A DNA stretch of 64,000 bases from Synechococcus sp. WH 8101 (GCF_004209775.1 NZ_CP035914.1:1426001-1490000), one strand, 5' to 3'; positions 1 through 8,919 are shown, counted from the first letter of the stretch. A program made the numbers and translations. The notes: generated from the sequence alone by a model not told the origin.

Positions 1-159
1 GAGGGCATCCAGCACTCCAGACGCCACAAGTGCGGCCTGGCGGTTCGTTTCCCTCGGATTCTGCGCTGGCGCCGTGACCGCACCGCCGAAAGCGCCGACT
101 CACTCGGCCAGGCGATGGAGCTGGTCAACAGCACCACCAGCCCCACTCCAGCGGATTGA
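1..159 (+). CDS. ATP-dependent DNA ligase, C-terminal end (partial)
   Basis: The frame is open from the left window edge to TGA at 157-159 and encodes the last 52 residues. The visible part has the pattern of the C-terminal OB-fold region of ATP-dependent DNA ligases of the ligase-associated repair type: EGIQHSRRHKCG, then VRFPRILRWRRD, which includes the conserved FPR segment near ligase motif VI. The adenylation domain lies outside the window. The stop overlaps the TTG start of a DEXH helicase, the usual partner of this ligase, so the two genes are probably translationally coupled. This ligase would seal nicks in a DNA-damage response, distinct from the NAD-dependent replicative LigA. The call rests on a short segment plus the neighbour. 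Confidence 0.8.
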   Translation, partial: EGIQHSRRHKCGLAVRFPRILRWRRDRTAESADSLGQAMELVNSTTSPTPAD

Positions 160-2615
160 CAGTGCCCTCCCTGCGTTGCCTGGAACCGATTGAACGCTGG
201 TTTGCACGGAAGGGCTGGCAACCCCTGCCCTTTCAGCGACGCGCCTGGGACGCCCATCTCGCAGGGGAAAGCGGCCTGATTCAGGTGCCGACGGGCTCCG
301 GCAAAACCTATGCGGCGGTGATGGCCCCCATCGCCAGGATGCTCGAAACACCAGCGGCGGAACGGGGCGTCCGCCTGCTGTACGTCACCCCGCTGCGTGC
401 CCTCAGCCGAGACCTGGCCCTAGCCCTGGAAGAACCGGTCGAGGCGATGGCCTGGCCCCTGAGGATCGGCATCCGCAACGGTGACACCACCACAACGGAG
501 CGCAGCCGTCAGATCAAGACCCCGCCCGAGATCCTGATCACCACACCCGAATCTCTCTGCGTGCTGCTGGCGGGACGCCACTGCGAACGGCTGTTCCGCG
601 GCCTCGAGACAGTGATCCTGGATGAATGGCATGAGCTGGTGGGCAGCAAGCGCGGCATCCAGACCGAACTGGCCCTGAGCTGGCTGCGCCAGCAGCGGCC
701 AGCTCTACAGACCTGGGCCATCAGCGCCACGATCGGCAACCTCAACGAAGCAGCCCGCCATGCCCTCGGCACCGGGGTCAGGCCCCGCCTGATCACTGGA
801 GCACCGGATCGGGCGCTGCGGATTCAGAGCATCCTTCCCGACAGCATCGATGGCTTCCCCTGGGGCGGGCATCTGGGGCTGCGGCGCTACGACGACCTGG
901 TCGCCTGCCTGCAACCGGAGGTGAGCACCCTGCTGTTCACCAACACCCGCAACCAGGCGGAGCGCTGGTATCAATGCCTGCGCTATGCCTGCCCTGAGAT
1001 GGAGGGCCTGCTCGCCTTGCATCACAGCGCACTGGATCGCCAGGAACGGGAGGCGATCGAAGCCGCGGTGAAGGTCGGTGCCCTGCGCTGGGTGGTCTGC
1101 ACCAGCTCCCTCGATCTCGGCGTGGATTTTCAACCGGTGGAACGGGTGGTGCAGATCGGTTCCCCAAAGAACCTGGCTCGCCTGCTCCAACGGGCCGGAC
1201 GATCGGCCCACCTGCCGGGGGGCACCTCCCAGGTGTTGTTCATGCCCACCAATGCCCTGGAACTGCTCGAGCTCAGCGCCGTGCGTCGTGGCCTGGACAA
1301 CGGCCTGATCGAAGAGCGACGGCCACCGCAGGCGGGCCTGGACGTGCTGTTGCAACACCTCACCACCCTGGCCTGTGGACCCGGTTTCCAGCCCGAGCCC
1401 ACCCTGGCGGCGATTCGAAGCACCGCCAGCTTTGAGAACCTCAGTGATCCGCACTGGCACTGGTGCCTGCGCTTTCTCCAGCACGGCGGCGACTGCCTCG
1501 GCGCCTATCCCCGTTACCGCAAGCTCGAAGAAGCCGCAAACGGTCGGCTGGTGGTGCGGGACCAGGCGATCGCTCGACTGCACCGGTTCAACATCGGCAC
1601 GATCACCTCCGCACCGGCCATCCGCGTTCGCTTTGTGCGCGGCGCCGTGCTCGGCCATGTGGAGGAGACCTTCATCAGCCAACTGAAGCCGAAGGATGTG
1701 TTCTTCTTCGCCGGTCGTCAGCTGGAATTCGTACGGCTTCGCGACATGACCGCCTACGTGAAGGCCACCAGTCGCAAAAGCACAGCGGTGCCCGCCTGGG
1801 CCGGCGGACAGATGGCCCTCTCCGACCTGCTCACCGAGCATCTGCGCCAGGAGGTGGCCCGCGCCGGCCGTGAGGAACTCGACACCCCCGAATTGGAGGC
1901 CCTGGCACCGCTCCTGGATCGCCAGCGCGACCTCTCCATCCTGCCGCAGGCGGATCAACTGCTCATCGAAACCTGCCGCACCCGCGAGGGGCGCCATCTG
2001 TTCGCCTACCCCTTCGAAGGACGCTTTGTGCACGAGGGGCTCGGGTTTCTCTGGGCCACCCGGCTCACCCGCTGGCAGCGCGGCACGATCACGGTGTCGG
2101 TGAACGACTACGGCTTCGAGCTTTTGGCACCACCTAGCTACCCGATGGAGAGCTTGCTGGACAGCCACCTCGACGACCTAATCGCTAGCGACGCCCTGGA
2201 AAGCGACCTGGAGCAGGCCCTGAATCTGTCGGAGCTCTGCCGCCGCCGCTTCCGCAGCATCGCCCAGGTGGCCGGCCTGTTGGTGCAGGGCTATCCGGGC
2301 CAGAGCAAAAGCGCCGGTCAGCTGCAGATCAGCGGCGCCCTGCTCTGGGAGGTGTTCAACAAACACGAACCCACCAATCTGCTGTTGCAGCAGGCGCGGC
2401 AGGAGGTGCTGCAGGAACAGCTGGAGCTCCCGCGTCTGCACAAGGCGTTGGATCGGATGCGCCGCGGCGAGGTGGTGCACAGCGCCACACCCCGCCCTGG
2501 TCCGCTGGCCTTTCCTTTGCTCGTGGAGCGTCTCAACAACCGGATGAGCAATGAGTCGGTGCTGGAGCGGGTGCAGCGGATGGTGGCAGCAGCGCAGCGG
2601 CTGGAAGCGGATTAG
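156..2615 (+). CDS. ligase-associated DNA damage response DEXH-box helicase
   Basis: Superfamily 2 helicase of 819 residues, Lhr-related. Visible motifs: Q-like FQRRAW near residue 26, Walker A PTGSGKT at 45-51, DEXH box DEWH at 156-159, motif III SAT at 190-192, and motif VI QRAGR at 345-349. A long C-terminal region follows, as in Lhr-type enzymes. The family is expected to unwind or remodel DNA using ATP, working with the co-encoded ATP-dependent ligase, an exonuclease and the PdeM phosphoesterase. The TTG start at 156 overlaps the ligase stop; GTG at 162 is an alternative. Expression is probably tied to the ligase. PdeM is encoded separately at 11643. Function is assigned from family and context; the substrate is unknown. 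Confidence 0.9.
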   Translation: MTVPSLRCLEPIERWFARKGWQPLPFQRRAWDAHLAGESGLIQVPTGSGKTYAAVMAPIARMLETPAAERGVRLLYVTPLRALSRDLALALEEPVEAMAWPLRIGIRNGDTTTTERSRQIKTPPEILITTPESLCVLLAGRHCERLFRGLETVILDEWHELVGSKRGIQTELALSWLRQQRPALQTWAISATIGNLNEAARHALGTGVRPRLITGAPDRALRIQSILPDSIDGFPWGGHLGLRRYDDLVACLQPEVSTLLFTNTRNQAERWYQCLRYACPEMEGLLALHHSALDRQEREAIEAAVKVGALRWVVCTSSLDLGVDFQPVERVVQIGSPKNLARLLQRAGRSAHLPGGTSQVLFMPTNALELLELSAVRRGLDNGLIEERRPPQAGLDVLLQHLTTLACGPGFQPEPTLAAIRSTASFENLSDPHWHWCLRFLQHGGDCLGAYPRYRKLEEAANGRLVVRDQAIARLHRFNIGTITSAPAIRVRFVRGAVLGHVEETFISQLKPKDVFFFAGRQLEFVRLRDMTAYVKATSRKSTAVPAWAGGQMALSDLLTEHLRQEVARAGREELDTPELEALAPLLDRQRDLSILPQADQLLIETCRTREGRHLFAYPFEGRFVHEGLGFLWATRLTRWQRGTITVSVNDYGFELLAPPSYPMESLLDSHLDDLIASDALESDLEQALNLSELCRRRFRSIAQVAGLLVQGYPGQSKSAGQLQISGALLWEVFNKHEPTNLLLQQARQEVLQEQLELPRLHKALDRMRRGEVVHSATPRPGPLAFPLLVERLNNRMSNESVLERVQRMVAAAQRLEAD

Positions 2616-2645
2616 CGTCGGCGCGACTTTGCCGACGCAGTTCCG

Positions 2646-3839
2646 ATGCCGAGGTCCTGGGATGTCTTTCGCCAGTTCCTGCTGCTGGGTTGCACCTCGT
2701 TCGGCGGGCCGGTGGCCCACCTGGGTTATTTCCGTGAACGCTTCGTGACCCGCCAGGGCTGGCTCACGGATGCGGCTTACGCCGACCTCGTGGCCCTCTG
2801 CCAGCTGTTACCTGGCCCGGCCAGCTCCCAGGTGGGCATCGGTCTCGGCTTGATGCGAGCGGGTTGGCTCGGTGGGCTCGCCGCCTGGATCGGCTTCACC
2901 CTTCCCTCGGCGCTGCTGCTGATCATCAGCGCAGCCCTGCTGGCCGCGCACCCCGACTGGCTGAGCGGTGGCTGGCTGCAGGGGTTGAAGGTGGCGGCCG
3001 TGGCCGTGGTGAGCCAAGCGGTGCTGGGGATGCAACGAAAGCTGGCGCCGGATCGCGCCCGGGCGAGCTTGATGGTGGCCGCAGCGGCGCTCGTGCTGCT
3101 GCTGCCCGTGCCCTGGGTGCAGGTGCTGGCGTTGCTGCTGGGGGCCGGCCTCGGACTGACGGTGCTGGATCCGCCCGACGACCAACCACTCGATCTCGAC
3201 CAGGCGCATCACACGCAGCTGCGCGTTCCGATCGGTCGGGGTGCGGCACTCCTGATGCTGGTGGGACTGGGATGCTTGCTACTCACCCTGCCTTGGCTAA
3301 CCGCCAGTGCACGGCCCATGCTCGTGCAACAGCTCGCGTCCTTTCTGCAGGCGGGTGCCCTTGTGTTTGGCGGCGGTCACGTGGTGCTGCCCCTGCTGGA
3401 GCAGTCCCTGGTGCCTCCGGGCTGGATCAGCCTGGATCAATTTCTGGCGGGCTACGGCGCTGCCCAGGCGGTCCCCGGCCCGATGTTCAGCCTGGCGGCA
3501 TTTCTCGGTTTCGACCTCCAAGGCGGGCTGCACGGGGTCGGCGGCGCCCTTCTGGCGCTGCTCGCCCTGTTCTTGCCCGCCTTCCTGCTGATCGGGGGGG
3601 TGCTTCCGTTCTGGAGTGATCTCGGCCGACTGGCCACCATGCGGCGGGCCCTGCGGGGCATCAACGCGGCTGTGGTGGGCATCCTTCTGGCGGCCCTGTT
3701 CCAACCCGTCTGGCAGGTGGGCATCCGCAGCAGCGCCGATTTCAGCCTTGGCATCGCCGCCTTTTTGCTGTTGGTGGCCTGGCGACAACCGGCCTGGCGC
3801 GTGGTGCTGCTCTGCGGCCTGATCGGATTCAGGCTGTGA
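2646..3839 (+). CDS. chrA: chromate transporter, CHR family
   Basis: Polytopic membrane protein of 397 residues with the two homologous halves of long-chain CHR transporters. The N-terminal half carries TSFGGPVAHLGYF and a LPGPASSQ segment. The C-terminal half repeats this as VFGGGHVVLPLLEQ and VPGPMFSLAAFLG. Characterised family members export chromate across the inner membrane by chemiosmosis. Many cyanobacterial members are uncharacterised and may move another oxyanion. The gene begins 30 bp after the helicase, but a shared function is not implied. Its last 11 bases overlap the end of the convergent hydrolase gene. No strong Shine-Dalgarno sequence precedes the ATG. Confidence 0.9.
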   Translation: MPRSWDVFRQFLLLGCTSFGGPVAHLGYFRERFVTRQGWLTDAAYADLVALCQLLPGPASSQVGIGLGLMRAGWLGGLAAWIGFTLPSALLLIISAALLAAHPDWLSGGWLQGLKVAAVAVVSQAVLGMQRKLAPDRARASLMVAAAALVLLLPVPWVQVLALLLGAGLGLTVLDPPDDQPLDLDQAHHTQLRVPIGRGAALLMLVGLGCLLLTLPWLTASARPMLVQQLASFLQAGALVFGGGHVVLPLLEQSLVPPGWISLDQFLAGYGAAQAVPGPMFSLAAFLGFDLQGGLHGVGGALLALLALFLPAFLLIGGVLPFWSDLGRLATMRRALRGINAAVVGILLAALFQPVWQVGIRSSADFSLGIAAFLLLVAWRQPAWRVVLLCGLIGFRL

Positions 3840-4554
3840 CCGCTGTGGCGGCATCCCACCAGAGCGCCAGCCGTTCCGGCGAGCCATACCAGGTCGTTCC
3901 AAACAGGCCGCCGTGGGCCGTGGCCGGCAACACCAGCTGGCGCGCTCCCGTGAGCAGGGCCGAGCTCAGTGGCACCAAGCCATCGCCGAGCACTTCCGCT
4001 TCCCCCACGATGCTGCGATAGCTGCCGCGGGCGCTGCGGCGACTGAAGGCCGAGGCCATCGGCCCCTGGAGGTCGAGCTCCCCGGCCACGGCCAGATAAT
4101 CGACGCCGGCTTCATGGCAGCCGGGAAAGCGCCGTTCCACCATCGCCCGCAGGGGCGTGGCCCGCACCGCCTGATGCGGACTGCCGAGTGTGATCAGCCG
4201 GTTGCAACGTTCCGCGCCTGCATAAACCCGTCCGGCAAAAGGCTCCCGGCTCAGATAAAGCCTCAGCATCACCCCACCGGAACTATGACCGATCAGGGTG
4301 ACCTGACCGGATGGAGAACGGGACTGCTGCTCCTGGACTAGAGCATCGACCCGATCGAGCAACCGCCGCCATCCGAATGCCCAGGTGGTGCTCAGCCAAT
4401 CAAGCCGGCCCGCCGGCGTGATCGCCACATCGAGTTGGTGCTCCTGCCGCAGCCAATCCGCCATCGGCGCATAGGCCTCATCGGTGATCAGAAAGCCGCC
4501 GAGGATCACCACTGGCTGCTTGGGGTCTACCGCAGGCATCGCTCCGCTCGGCAT
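3829..4554 (-). CDS. alpha/beta hydrolase, lipase-like
   Basis: Soluble protein of 241 residues with the alpha/beta-hydrolase nucleophile elbow GHSSGG at 89-94 (Ser91 the likely nucleophile). Further on, the GDGLVPLSSAL segment could supply the acid, and TAHGGLFG the catalytic His. The N-terminal PVVILGGFL strand with oxyanion-hole position also fits. Members of this group in cyanobacteria and plants are annotated as lipase-like or esterase-like with unknown substrate. There is no signal peptide, so the protein is probably cytoplasmic. An alternative ATG lies five codons downstream (4539). It is convergent with chrA and overlaps its end by 11 bp. Confidence 0.75.
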   Translation of the reverse strand: MPSGAMPAVDPKQPVVILGGFLITDEAYAPMADWLRQEHQLDVAITPAGRLDWLSTTWAFGWRRLLDRVDALVQEQQSRSPSGQVTLIGHSSGGVMLRLYLSREPFAGRVYAGAERCNRLITLGSPHQAVRATPLRAMVERRFPGCHEAGVDYLAVAGELDLQGPMASAFSRRSARGSYRSIVGEAEVLGDGLVPLSSALLTGARQLVLPATAHGGLFGTTWYGSPERLALWWDAATAVTA

Positions 4555-4593
4555 TGATCGACGCCATCATCGGGTCAGCTGGTGAGCACCTGA

Positions 4594-5064
4594 ATGGCTC
4601 CGGAACGGGTTGCCGACTATCCCCGCCCGCCGAGGCTCGAGCCCTGCCGTGATCAGGTGCTGGTGCGGGCCTGTGGAGAGAGGTTGTTCGAGGGCCGTGG
4701 CTGCATGCGAGTGCTGGAAACCTTCCATGCACCCACCTATTACCTGCCGCCGGAGGGCATGAACCTGCAGCTGTTGCAACCGGCTCAGGGGCGCAGTTTC
4801 TGCGAATGGAAAGGAGTGGCCGAATACTTCGATGTGGTGGTGGGCAGCAAGCGACTGGAGCGGGCCGTCTGGCGTTATCCCTCGCCCACAGCCCGCTTCG
4901 CGCCGATCGCAGGCTGGTATGCGCTCTATCCCCGCCAGATGGACGGCTGCTGGGTCAACGGTGAGGCCGTGATTCCCCAGCCGGGCAACTTCTACGGCGG
5001 CTGGATCACCTCCGCAGTGGAGGGGCCCTTCAAGGGAGACCCGGCCCACCCCGAACTGATCTGA
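4594..5064 (+). CDS. DUF427 domain protein
   Basis: Protein of 156 residues whose second half matches the DUF427 family: VWRYPSPT, then GWYALYPRQMDGCWVNGE, then PQPGNFYGGWIT and GPFKG at the end. These small beta-rich proteins occur in actinobacteria, proteobacteria and cyanobacteria, and no biochemical role is established. The N-terminal half (residues 1-70) is less conserved and includes FHAPTYYLPPEGM. The ATG start leaves a 39-bp gap to the divergent hydrolase gene. The fibrillin-like gene follows after 40 bp on the same strand, so the two may be co-transcribed. Confidence 0.8.
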   Translation: MAPERVADYPRPPRLEPCRDQVLVRACGERLFEGRGCMRVLETFHAPTYYLPPEGMNLQLLQPAQGRSFCEWKGVAEYFDVVVGSKRLERAVWRYPSPTARFAPIAGWYALYPRQMDGCWVNGEAVIPQPGNFYGGWITSAVEGPFKGDPAHPELI

Positions 5065-5104
5065 TCCCCCGTTTCCGCCGTCCGTTCCCCTCGCCCCATC
5101 CCCG

Positions 5105-5680
5105 ATGCCCAACGCGGCCGACGATCCCAGCACCTCCCCGCGACACCAGTTGATCGCGGCTCTGCGCACCAACCCACGCGATCCCACGATCCCGAATCTG
5201 ATCGCGCAGGTCGAATCCGACAGCACTGTCGACCTTCGCGAGCAGGCCTCTCTGCTGACGGGGGTGTGGGAGCTGCGCTGGAGCTCGTCCTCCCAGCCCT
5301 GGCTGAAACAGGCGCCCTGGCTGGAAAATCTCCAACTGCTGGATCCAGCCAGGGGACGGGGCATGAACCTCCTTCGCCTCAGCGGCCCCTTGGGCGGCCT
5401 AGCCGCGGTGGCCGTGCAGGCCGACCTGGCGATCGAAGGGCCCCACAGGGTGGGAGTGCGTTTCCAACGCGGTGGCTGGATCGGCCCTTCCCTGCCCGGG
5501 GGCTGGCGACCGGAGCTGCTCGCGACCGTGAAGCAATCCTTCCCTGCCTGGCTGGAGATCACTTCTCTTGATCATCAACTGCGCCTGTGCAAAGGCAACG
5601 CCGGCACCTATTTCGCCCTGTTGCGACGCGACGACCTGTCACTCGATGCCTTGATGCCGGCCCCGGCTCAAGACGCCTGA
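5105..5680 (+). CDS. PAP/fibrillin family protein
   Basis: Protein of 191 residues resembling plastid-lipid-associated proteins (fibrillins). It has an N-terminal helix with LIAALRTNPRD, a LTGVWELRWSSS strand (the typical 'L.G.W.L.Y.S' start of the lipocalin-like barrel), and a C-terminal segment ending LRLCKGNAGTYFALLRR. The family associates with thylakoid membranes and plastoglobule-like lipid, with roles in lipid or carotenoid binding and photoprotection in plants and cyanobacteria. No transmembrane segment is seen. Its end overlaps by 13 bp the end of the convergent small zinc-ribbon membrane gene. Confidence 0.8.
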   Translation: MPNAADDPSTSPRHQLIAALRTNPRDPTIPNLIAQVESDSTVDLREQASLLTGVWELRWSSSSQPWLKQAPWLENLQLLDPARGRGMNLLRLSGPLGGLAAVAVQADLAIEGPHRVGVRFQRGGWIGPSLPGGWRPELLATVKQSFPAWLEITSLDHQLRLCKGNAGTYFALLRRDDLSLDALMPAPAQDA

Positions 5681-5889
5681 AGCCACAGCACCAACAACAC
5701 CACGGCGGTCAAGAGCAACAGCCACCAGAGCCAGCGACCTCTGGATCGCCCCGCAGAAGCAGTGTTCCGTCCCATTGCCCTCGCCGAGGCCGGAGCACCA
5801 CAGCGGCTGCAGACCAGGCGTCCCGCCAAGGAGCGGTCGGCGCGAAAACTGCTGGCTCCGCAGCGTGCGCAGCGGCGGCTGTTCACCAT
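5668..5889 (-). CDS. small zinc-ribbon-like membrane protein
   Basis: Predicted protein of 73 residues starting at ATG 5889. Two Cys pairs, CARC at 7-10 and CSRC at 27-30, could form one zinc ribbon. A basic linker leads to a single C-terminal hydrophobic segment WLWWLLLLTAVVLLVLWL (about residues 53-70), suggesting a tail-anchored protein with the zinc ribbon in the cytoplasm. The reading frame extends further upstream (to 6042), but that part is antisense to the ABC ATPase start and is probably not translated. No function is known to me. It is divergent from the ABC ATPase gene with a 30-bp gap. Confidence 0.6.
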   Translation of the reverse strand: MVNSRRCARCGASSFRADRSLAGRLVCSRCGAPASARAMGRNTASAGRSRGRWLWWLLLLTAVVLLVLWLQAS

Positions 5890-5919
5890 GACCTCAGCAA
5901 CCGATCGGAGAATGCCGCG

Positions 5920-6729
5920 ATGCCGAGTCGTTCGACAAGCGCCAGAGGGGCGATCTGGCTCGATCTGCAGGCGGTGGAGGCCTGGATCGACGGGTACCGG
6001 GTGTTCGACGACCTGAGCCTGCACCTGCGCTGCGGGGAGCACACGGCACTCCTGGGGCCAAATGGCTCAGGCAAGAGTTCGCTAGTGAAACTGATCAGCC
6101 GCAGCCTGTATCCGGTGGTGCGTGCGGGCTCCCATCTCAAGCTCTTCGGGTCGGACACGGTGAACCTCTGGCAGCTGCGCCAGCGCCTGGGGCTCGTCGC
6201 CAGCGATCTTGAAGCCCGCATCCCCGCTGGGCTGATCGGCAGAGAACTGCTGCTGGCCGCCTTCTACGGGGCGATCAGTCTCGGGCGGGATCGCCATCCC
6301 AGTGCTGAACAGATCGAGCGCTGCGAGCGCTTACTGCAGGAGCTCGAGCTGGAGGACCAGGCCGATCAGCCCTTCGGCCGTCTCTCCGACGGCCAGAAAC
6401 GCCGCTTCCTGCTCGCTCGGGCCCTCGTGCATCAACCCGAAGTGGTCGTTCTGGATGAACCCACCAATGCCCTCGATCTCAAGGCCAAGCACCACCTTCT
6501 CAACCAGTTGCGCCGTCTGATGGCCACAGGCACCACCCTGGTGATAGTGACGCACCAGCTCGACGCGATCCCACCGGAGATGGAGCGGGTCATCGGCCTG
6601 CGCCAAGGCCGGGTCATCCTCGATGGCCATCCGGACCAGGTGCTGGCGGATCGCCCCCTCTCCGACCTGTTCGACACCCCCCTACGCATTGTGACCGCTT
6701 CCGGCTACCGACAGGTGCTGCCCGGATGA
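5920..6729 (+). CDS. ABC transporter ATP-binding protein (orphan)
   Basis: Complete nucleotide-binding domain of 269 residues: Walker A GPNGSGKS at 46-53, signature LSDGQKRR at 155-162 (Asp in place of the second Gly of LSGGQ), Walker B VVVLDEP at 175-181, and switch His212. The start is placed at ATG 5920; the frame stays open upstream, but that stretch overlaps the fibrillin gene and lacks family features. No permease of the usual ABC type is adjacent; the next gene is a ZIP-like membrane protein. Single-domain ABC proteins of this kind resemble Caf16/ABC-I proteins, so it may pair with a distant permease or act in a soluble complex. Confidence 0.88.
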   Translation: MPSRSTSARGAIWLDLQAVEAWIDGYRVFDDLSLHLRCGEHTALLGPNGSGKSSLVKLISRSLYPVVRAGSHLKLFGSDTVNLWQLRQRLGLVASDLEARIPAGLIGRELLLAAFYGAISLGRDRHPSAEQIERCERLLQELELEDQADQPFGRLSDGQKRRFLLARALVHQPEVVVLDEPTNALDLKAKHHLLNQLRRLMATGTTLVIVTHQLDAIPPEMERVIGLRQGRVILDGHPDQVLADRPLSDLFDTPLRIVTASGYRQVLPG

Positions 6730-6763
6730 GCAAACTGGGCGATCAGCCCAGCCAGGACGCTTC

Positions 6764-7471
6764 GTGATTCTGATGATCCTGCCGGCGCTCACCCTGATGG
6801 GTGGCGGTGCACTCGGCAGTCGCTTCCATCCCGGCCATCGCCTTCGCGGCATGATCGCTCACCTGGTGGGAGGCCTGGTGCTGGGCACCGCCGCCGCCGA
6901 CCTAATGCCCGCAGCCAGCCGCAGCGGTCATCCTCTGGCCCTGGCGCTTGGCTTCTGCTTGGGCTTCTCCCTGCTGCTGGTGATCAATGCAGTGCTCAAA
7001 GAGCCGGAGCTCCCCAGCGATGGGGTGCGGGCGCGGCCGCTGGCCATCCTGCTGCTGCCCTTTTTAGTCGACAGCCTGATCGATGGACTGGTGGTGGGCA
7101 TCAGCAGTGAAGCCACCAGCAACGGTTGGATCATTCCGATCGCCGTGGCCCTGGAGATGGGCCTGGCCGCCCTTGGAGTGGGCACCCTGCTCGGGCGGGG
7201 TGCCGGCCGTTGGCGCAGCAGCCTGGCCGGAGTGCTGATGGGCCTGACCTATCTGCTCGGTTTAGGCGTGAGCCAATGGTTGGGCGACTGGTTGCGGGGC
7301 TCCGCCCTCACCGGCCTGCTCGCCTTCGGAACCGCAGCCCTGATTTATCTGGTGGTGGAGGAAGTGATGAAGGAGGCCCATGCCGATGGGGAAGATGATT
7401 CCGGCGTGGTGAATCTGGCCTTTTTCATCGGCTTGCTCGTGGTGTGGTTGCTCGACAGCGTCCAGGCCTGA
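6764..7471 (+). CDS. ZIP-like metal transporter homologue
   Basis: Polytopic protein of 235 residues with about seven hydrophobic segments. The segment IYLVVEEVMKEAH near residue 200 matches the metal-binding TM5 of ZIP transporters. The TM4 site that usually reads HN..EG is instead LVDSLIDGLVVGIS around 101-113, replacing His/Asn with acidic residues, and E131 in TM5-like ALEMGL is retained. It may therefore transport a different ion, or be an atypical ZIP. The start is GTG 6764 (ATG 6773 is possible). It lies 34 bp after the orphan ABC ATPase and only 2 bp before the porin, suggesting an operon concerned with ion passage. Confidence 0.65.
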   Translation: MILMILPALTLMGGGALGSRFHPGHRLRGMIAHLVGGLVLGTAAADLMPAASRSGHPLALALGFCLGFSLLLVINAVLKEPELPSDGVRARPLAILLLPFLVDSLIDGLVVGISSEATSNGWIIPIAVALEMGLAALGVGTLLGRGAGRWRSSLAGVLMGLTYLLGLGVSQWLGDWLRGSALTGLLAFGTAALIYLVVEEVMKEAHADGEDDSGVVNLAFFIGLLVVWLLDSVQA

Positions 7472-7473
7472 TC

Positions 7474-8919
7474 ATGGGGTGGGAGCGATGCAACCGACTC
7501 AAACCGCTGCCGGCCCTGCTCGGCGGCCTGCTGCTGGGGCTCCCTGGCGCCGACGCGGCGAACGCCAACGACTGCCGCAGCCTGCTGCAACTTGGCGAGC
7601 GGGAGGCGCCGCTCAACCGGATGGCGATGGCGACCTGGCTGCTTCGCTGCCTCAACGCAGCCGCTCTCCCCATGGCAGAAGCGGAACGCCTGCGGCGGGA
7701 GTATGCGGCAGAGCTCGCTGCCTTGCAGTTTCGGATCGATGCCCTCGAGAGCCGTAGCACCGAGCTGGAAGCTCAGCGATTCAGCACGACCACCAGCCTG
7801 CGGGGCACCACCACGGTGGTGGTGGGGGGCAACGCCTTTTTCGGCACCCAGGATTCCACCCTCACAGACACGAGAGCGACCTATGGCGCTGGGGTGGTCA
7901 ATTACGACCAGAAACTGATTCTCAAAACCAGCTTCACGGGCCGAGATCTGCTCAACATTCGCCTGCGGGCGGGTGACTTTGACAGTGACCGCAATAGCTT
8001 CGGCGGCGGCGGCCCCAGTCGTCTATCGGAACTGGAGGTGGCGTTTCAGGAAGGGCCCACCCCAAACCTGCTGGGAATCAATCGCGCCTACTACCAATTC
8101 CCGCTTGGATCCAACCTGCGCGCCACCGTGGGCGGCCGGGTGAACCAGTCGGTGATGCTCGGGCTTCGACCCACCGTCTATCCCGACGACACGGTGCTCG
8201 ATCTGTTCACCCAGGGGGGAGCCTCAGGTGCTTACAGCAGCAATCTCGGGGTCGGTGCTGGCCTGATCTGGTCGCAGGACGGTCTTCGTCTCAGCGGTCA
8301 GTACATCGCCGGCAATGGCCAGAACGGCAGCAACAGCGGCGGTGTCTTCGGCGCGAATGCCGGCAGCAGCACCACCGTGCAGATCGGCTATCAGGGCACC
8401 AACTGGCGACTGGCGGCCGCAGCGGCCTGGATCGAAAACGGATTCGGGATCATCGATTACGGCAGTCCGTTTGTGCTCTCGAGCTACGAGAATCCCGGCC
8501 TCACCAGCAGCTACGCCCTCAGCGGCACCTGGCAACCGCAACGGACTGGCTGGCGGCCCTCGATCAGTGCCGGTTGGGGCCTGAACCAAACCCGCTACGA
8601 CCCGCAGGTGCGATCCACTGGGCTGGTGTCCACCAGTCAGTCATGGACGCTGGCCCTGCAGTGGGAGGACGTGCTGCTTCAGGGCAATGCCATGGGGGGA
8701 GCCATCGGCCAGCCGATCGTCGCCACCGCCCTGGTGGGGGGAACCACGCCGAATGACAGCAGTTTCGTCGCGGAATGGTGGTATCAGGCCCGGATCACAG
8801 ATGCGATCACGATGACGCCGGCCCTGTTCTGGCTCAGCCGCCCTTTGGGGGCCGACACCCCTGCGGGCACGGCACTGGCCCAACTGGGGCTCTTGCTGAA
8901 AACGACCCTGCACTTCTGA
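7474..8919 (+). CDS. cyanobacterial outer-membrane porin (iron uptake porin type)
   Basis: Outer-membrane protein of 481 residues. A signal peptide covers about residues 1-30 (hydrophobic LPALLGGLLLGLPG). The periplasmic region keeps a remnant of the SLH-type segment (MAMATWLLRCLN) and a coiled coil with ALQFRIDALESRSTELEAQ. A long beta-rich barrel follows, starting with FSTTTSLRG and ending in LLLKTTLHF with the C-terminal aromatic residue of barrel proteins. Related cyanobacterial porins pass inorganic ions, including iron, across the outer membrane and may tether it to peptidoglycan. The SLH segment here looks shortened. It starts 2 bp after the ZIP-like gene. Confidence 0.85.
   Translation: MGWERCNRLKPLPALLGGLLLGLPGADAANANDCRSLLQLGEREAPLNRMAMATWLLRCLNAAALPMAEAERLRREYAAELAALQFRIDALESRSTELEAQRFSTTTSLRGTTTVVVGGNAFFGTQDSTLTDTRATYGAGVVNYDQKLILKTSFTGRDLLNIRLRAGDFDSDRNSFGGGGPSRLSELEVAFQEGPTPNLLGINRAYYQFPLGSNLRATVGGRVNQSVMLGLRPTVYPDDTVLDLFTQGGASGAYSSNLGVGAGLIWSQDGLRLSGQYIAGNGQNGSNSGGVFGANAGSSTTVQIGYQGTNWRLAAAAAWIENGFGIIDYGSPFVLSSYENPGLTSSYALSGTWQPQRTGWRPSISAGWGLNQTRYDPQVRSTGLVSTSQSWTLALQWEDVLLQGNAMGGAIGQPIVATALVGGTTPNDSSFVAEWWYQARITDAITMTPALFWLSRPLGADTPAGTALAQLGLLLKTTLHF

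Noticed and set aside
705-2168. 487-codon open frame on the minus strand opposite the helicase
   Set aside because: It has no recognisable motif, is rich in His, Gln and Gly, and overlaps a helicase with complete motifs. Such antisense frames are common in high-GC coding DNA.
5587-5919. N-terminal extension of the ABC ATPase frame
   Set aside because: The extra 111 residues overlap the fibrillin gene and the small zinc-ribbon gene and are basic, low-complexity sequence. ATG 5920 starts just before the conserved domain.
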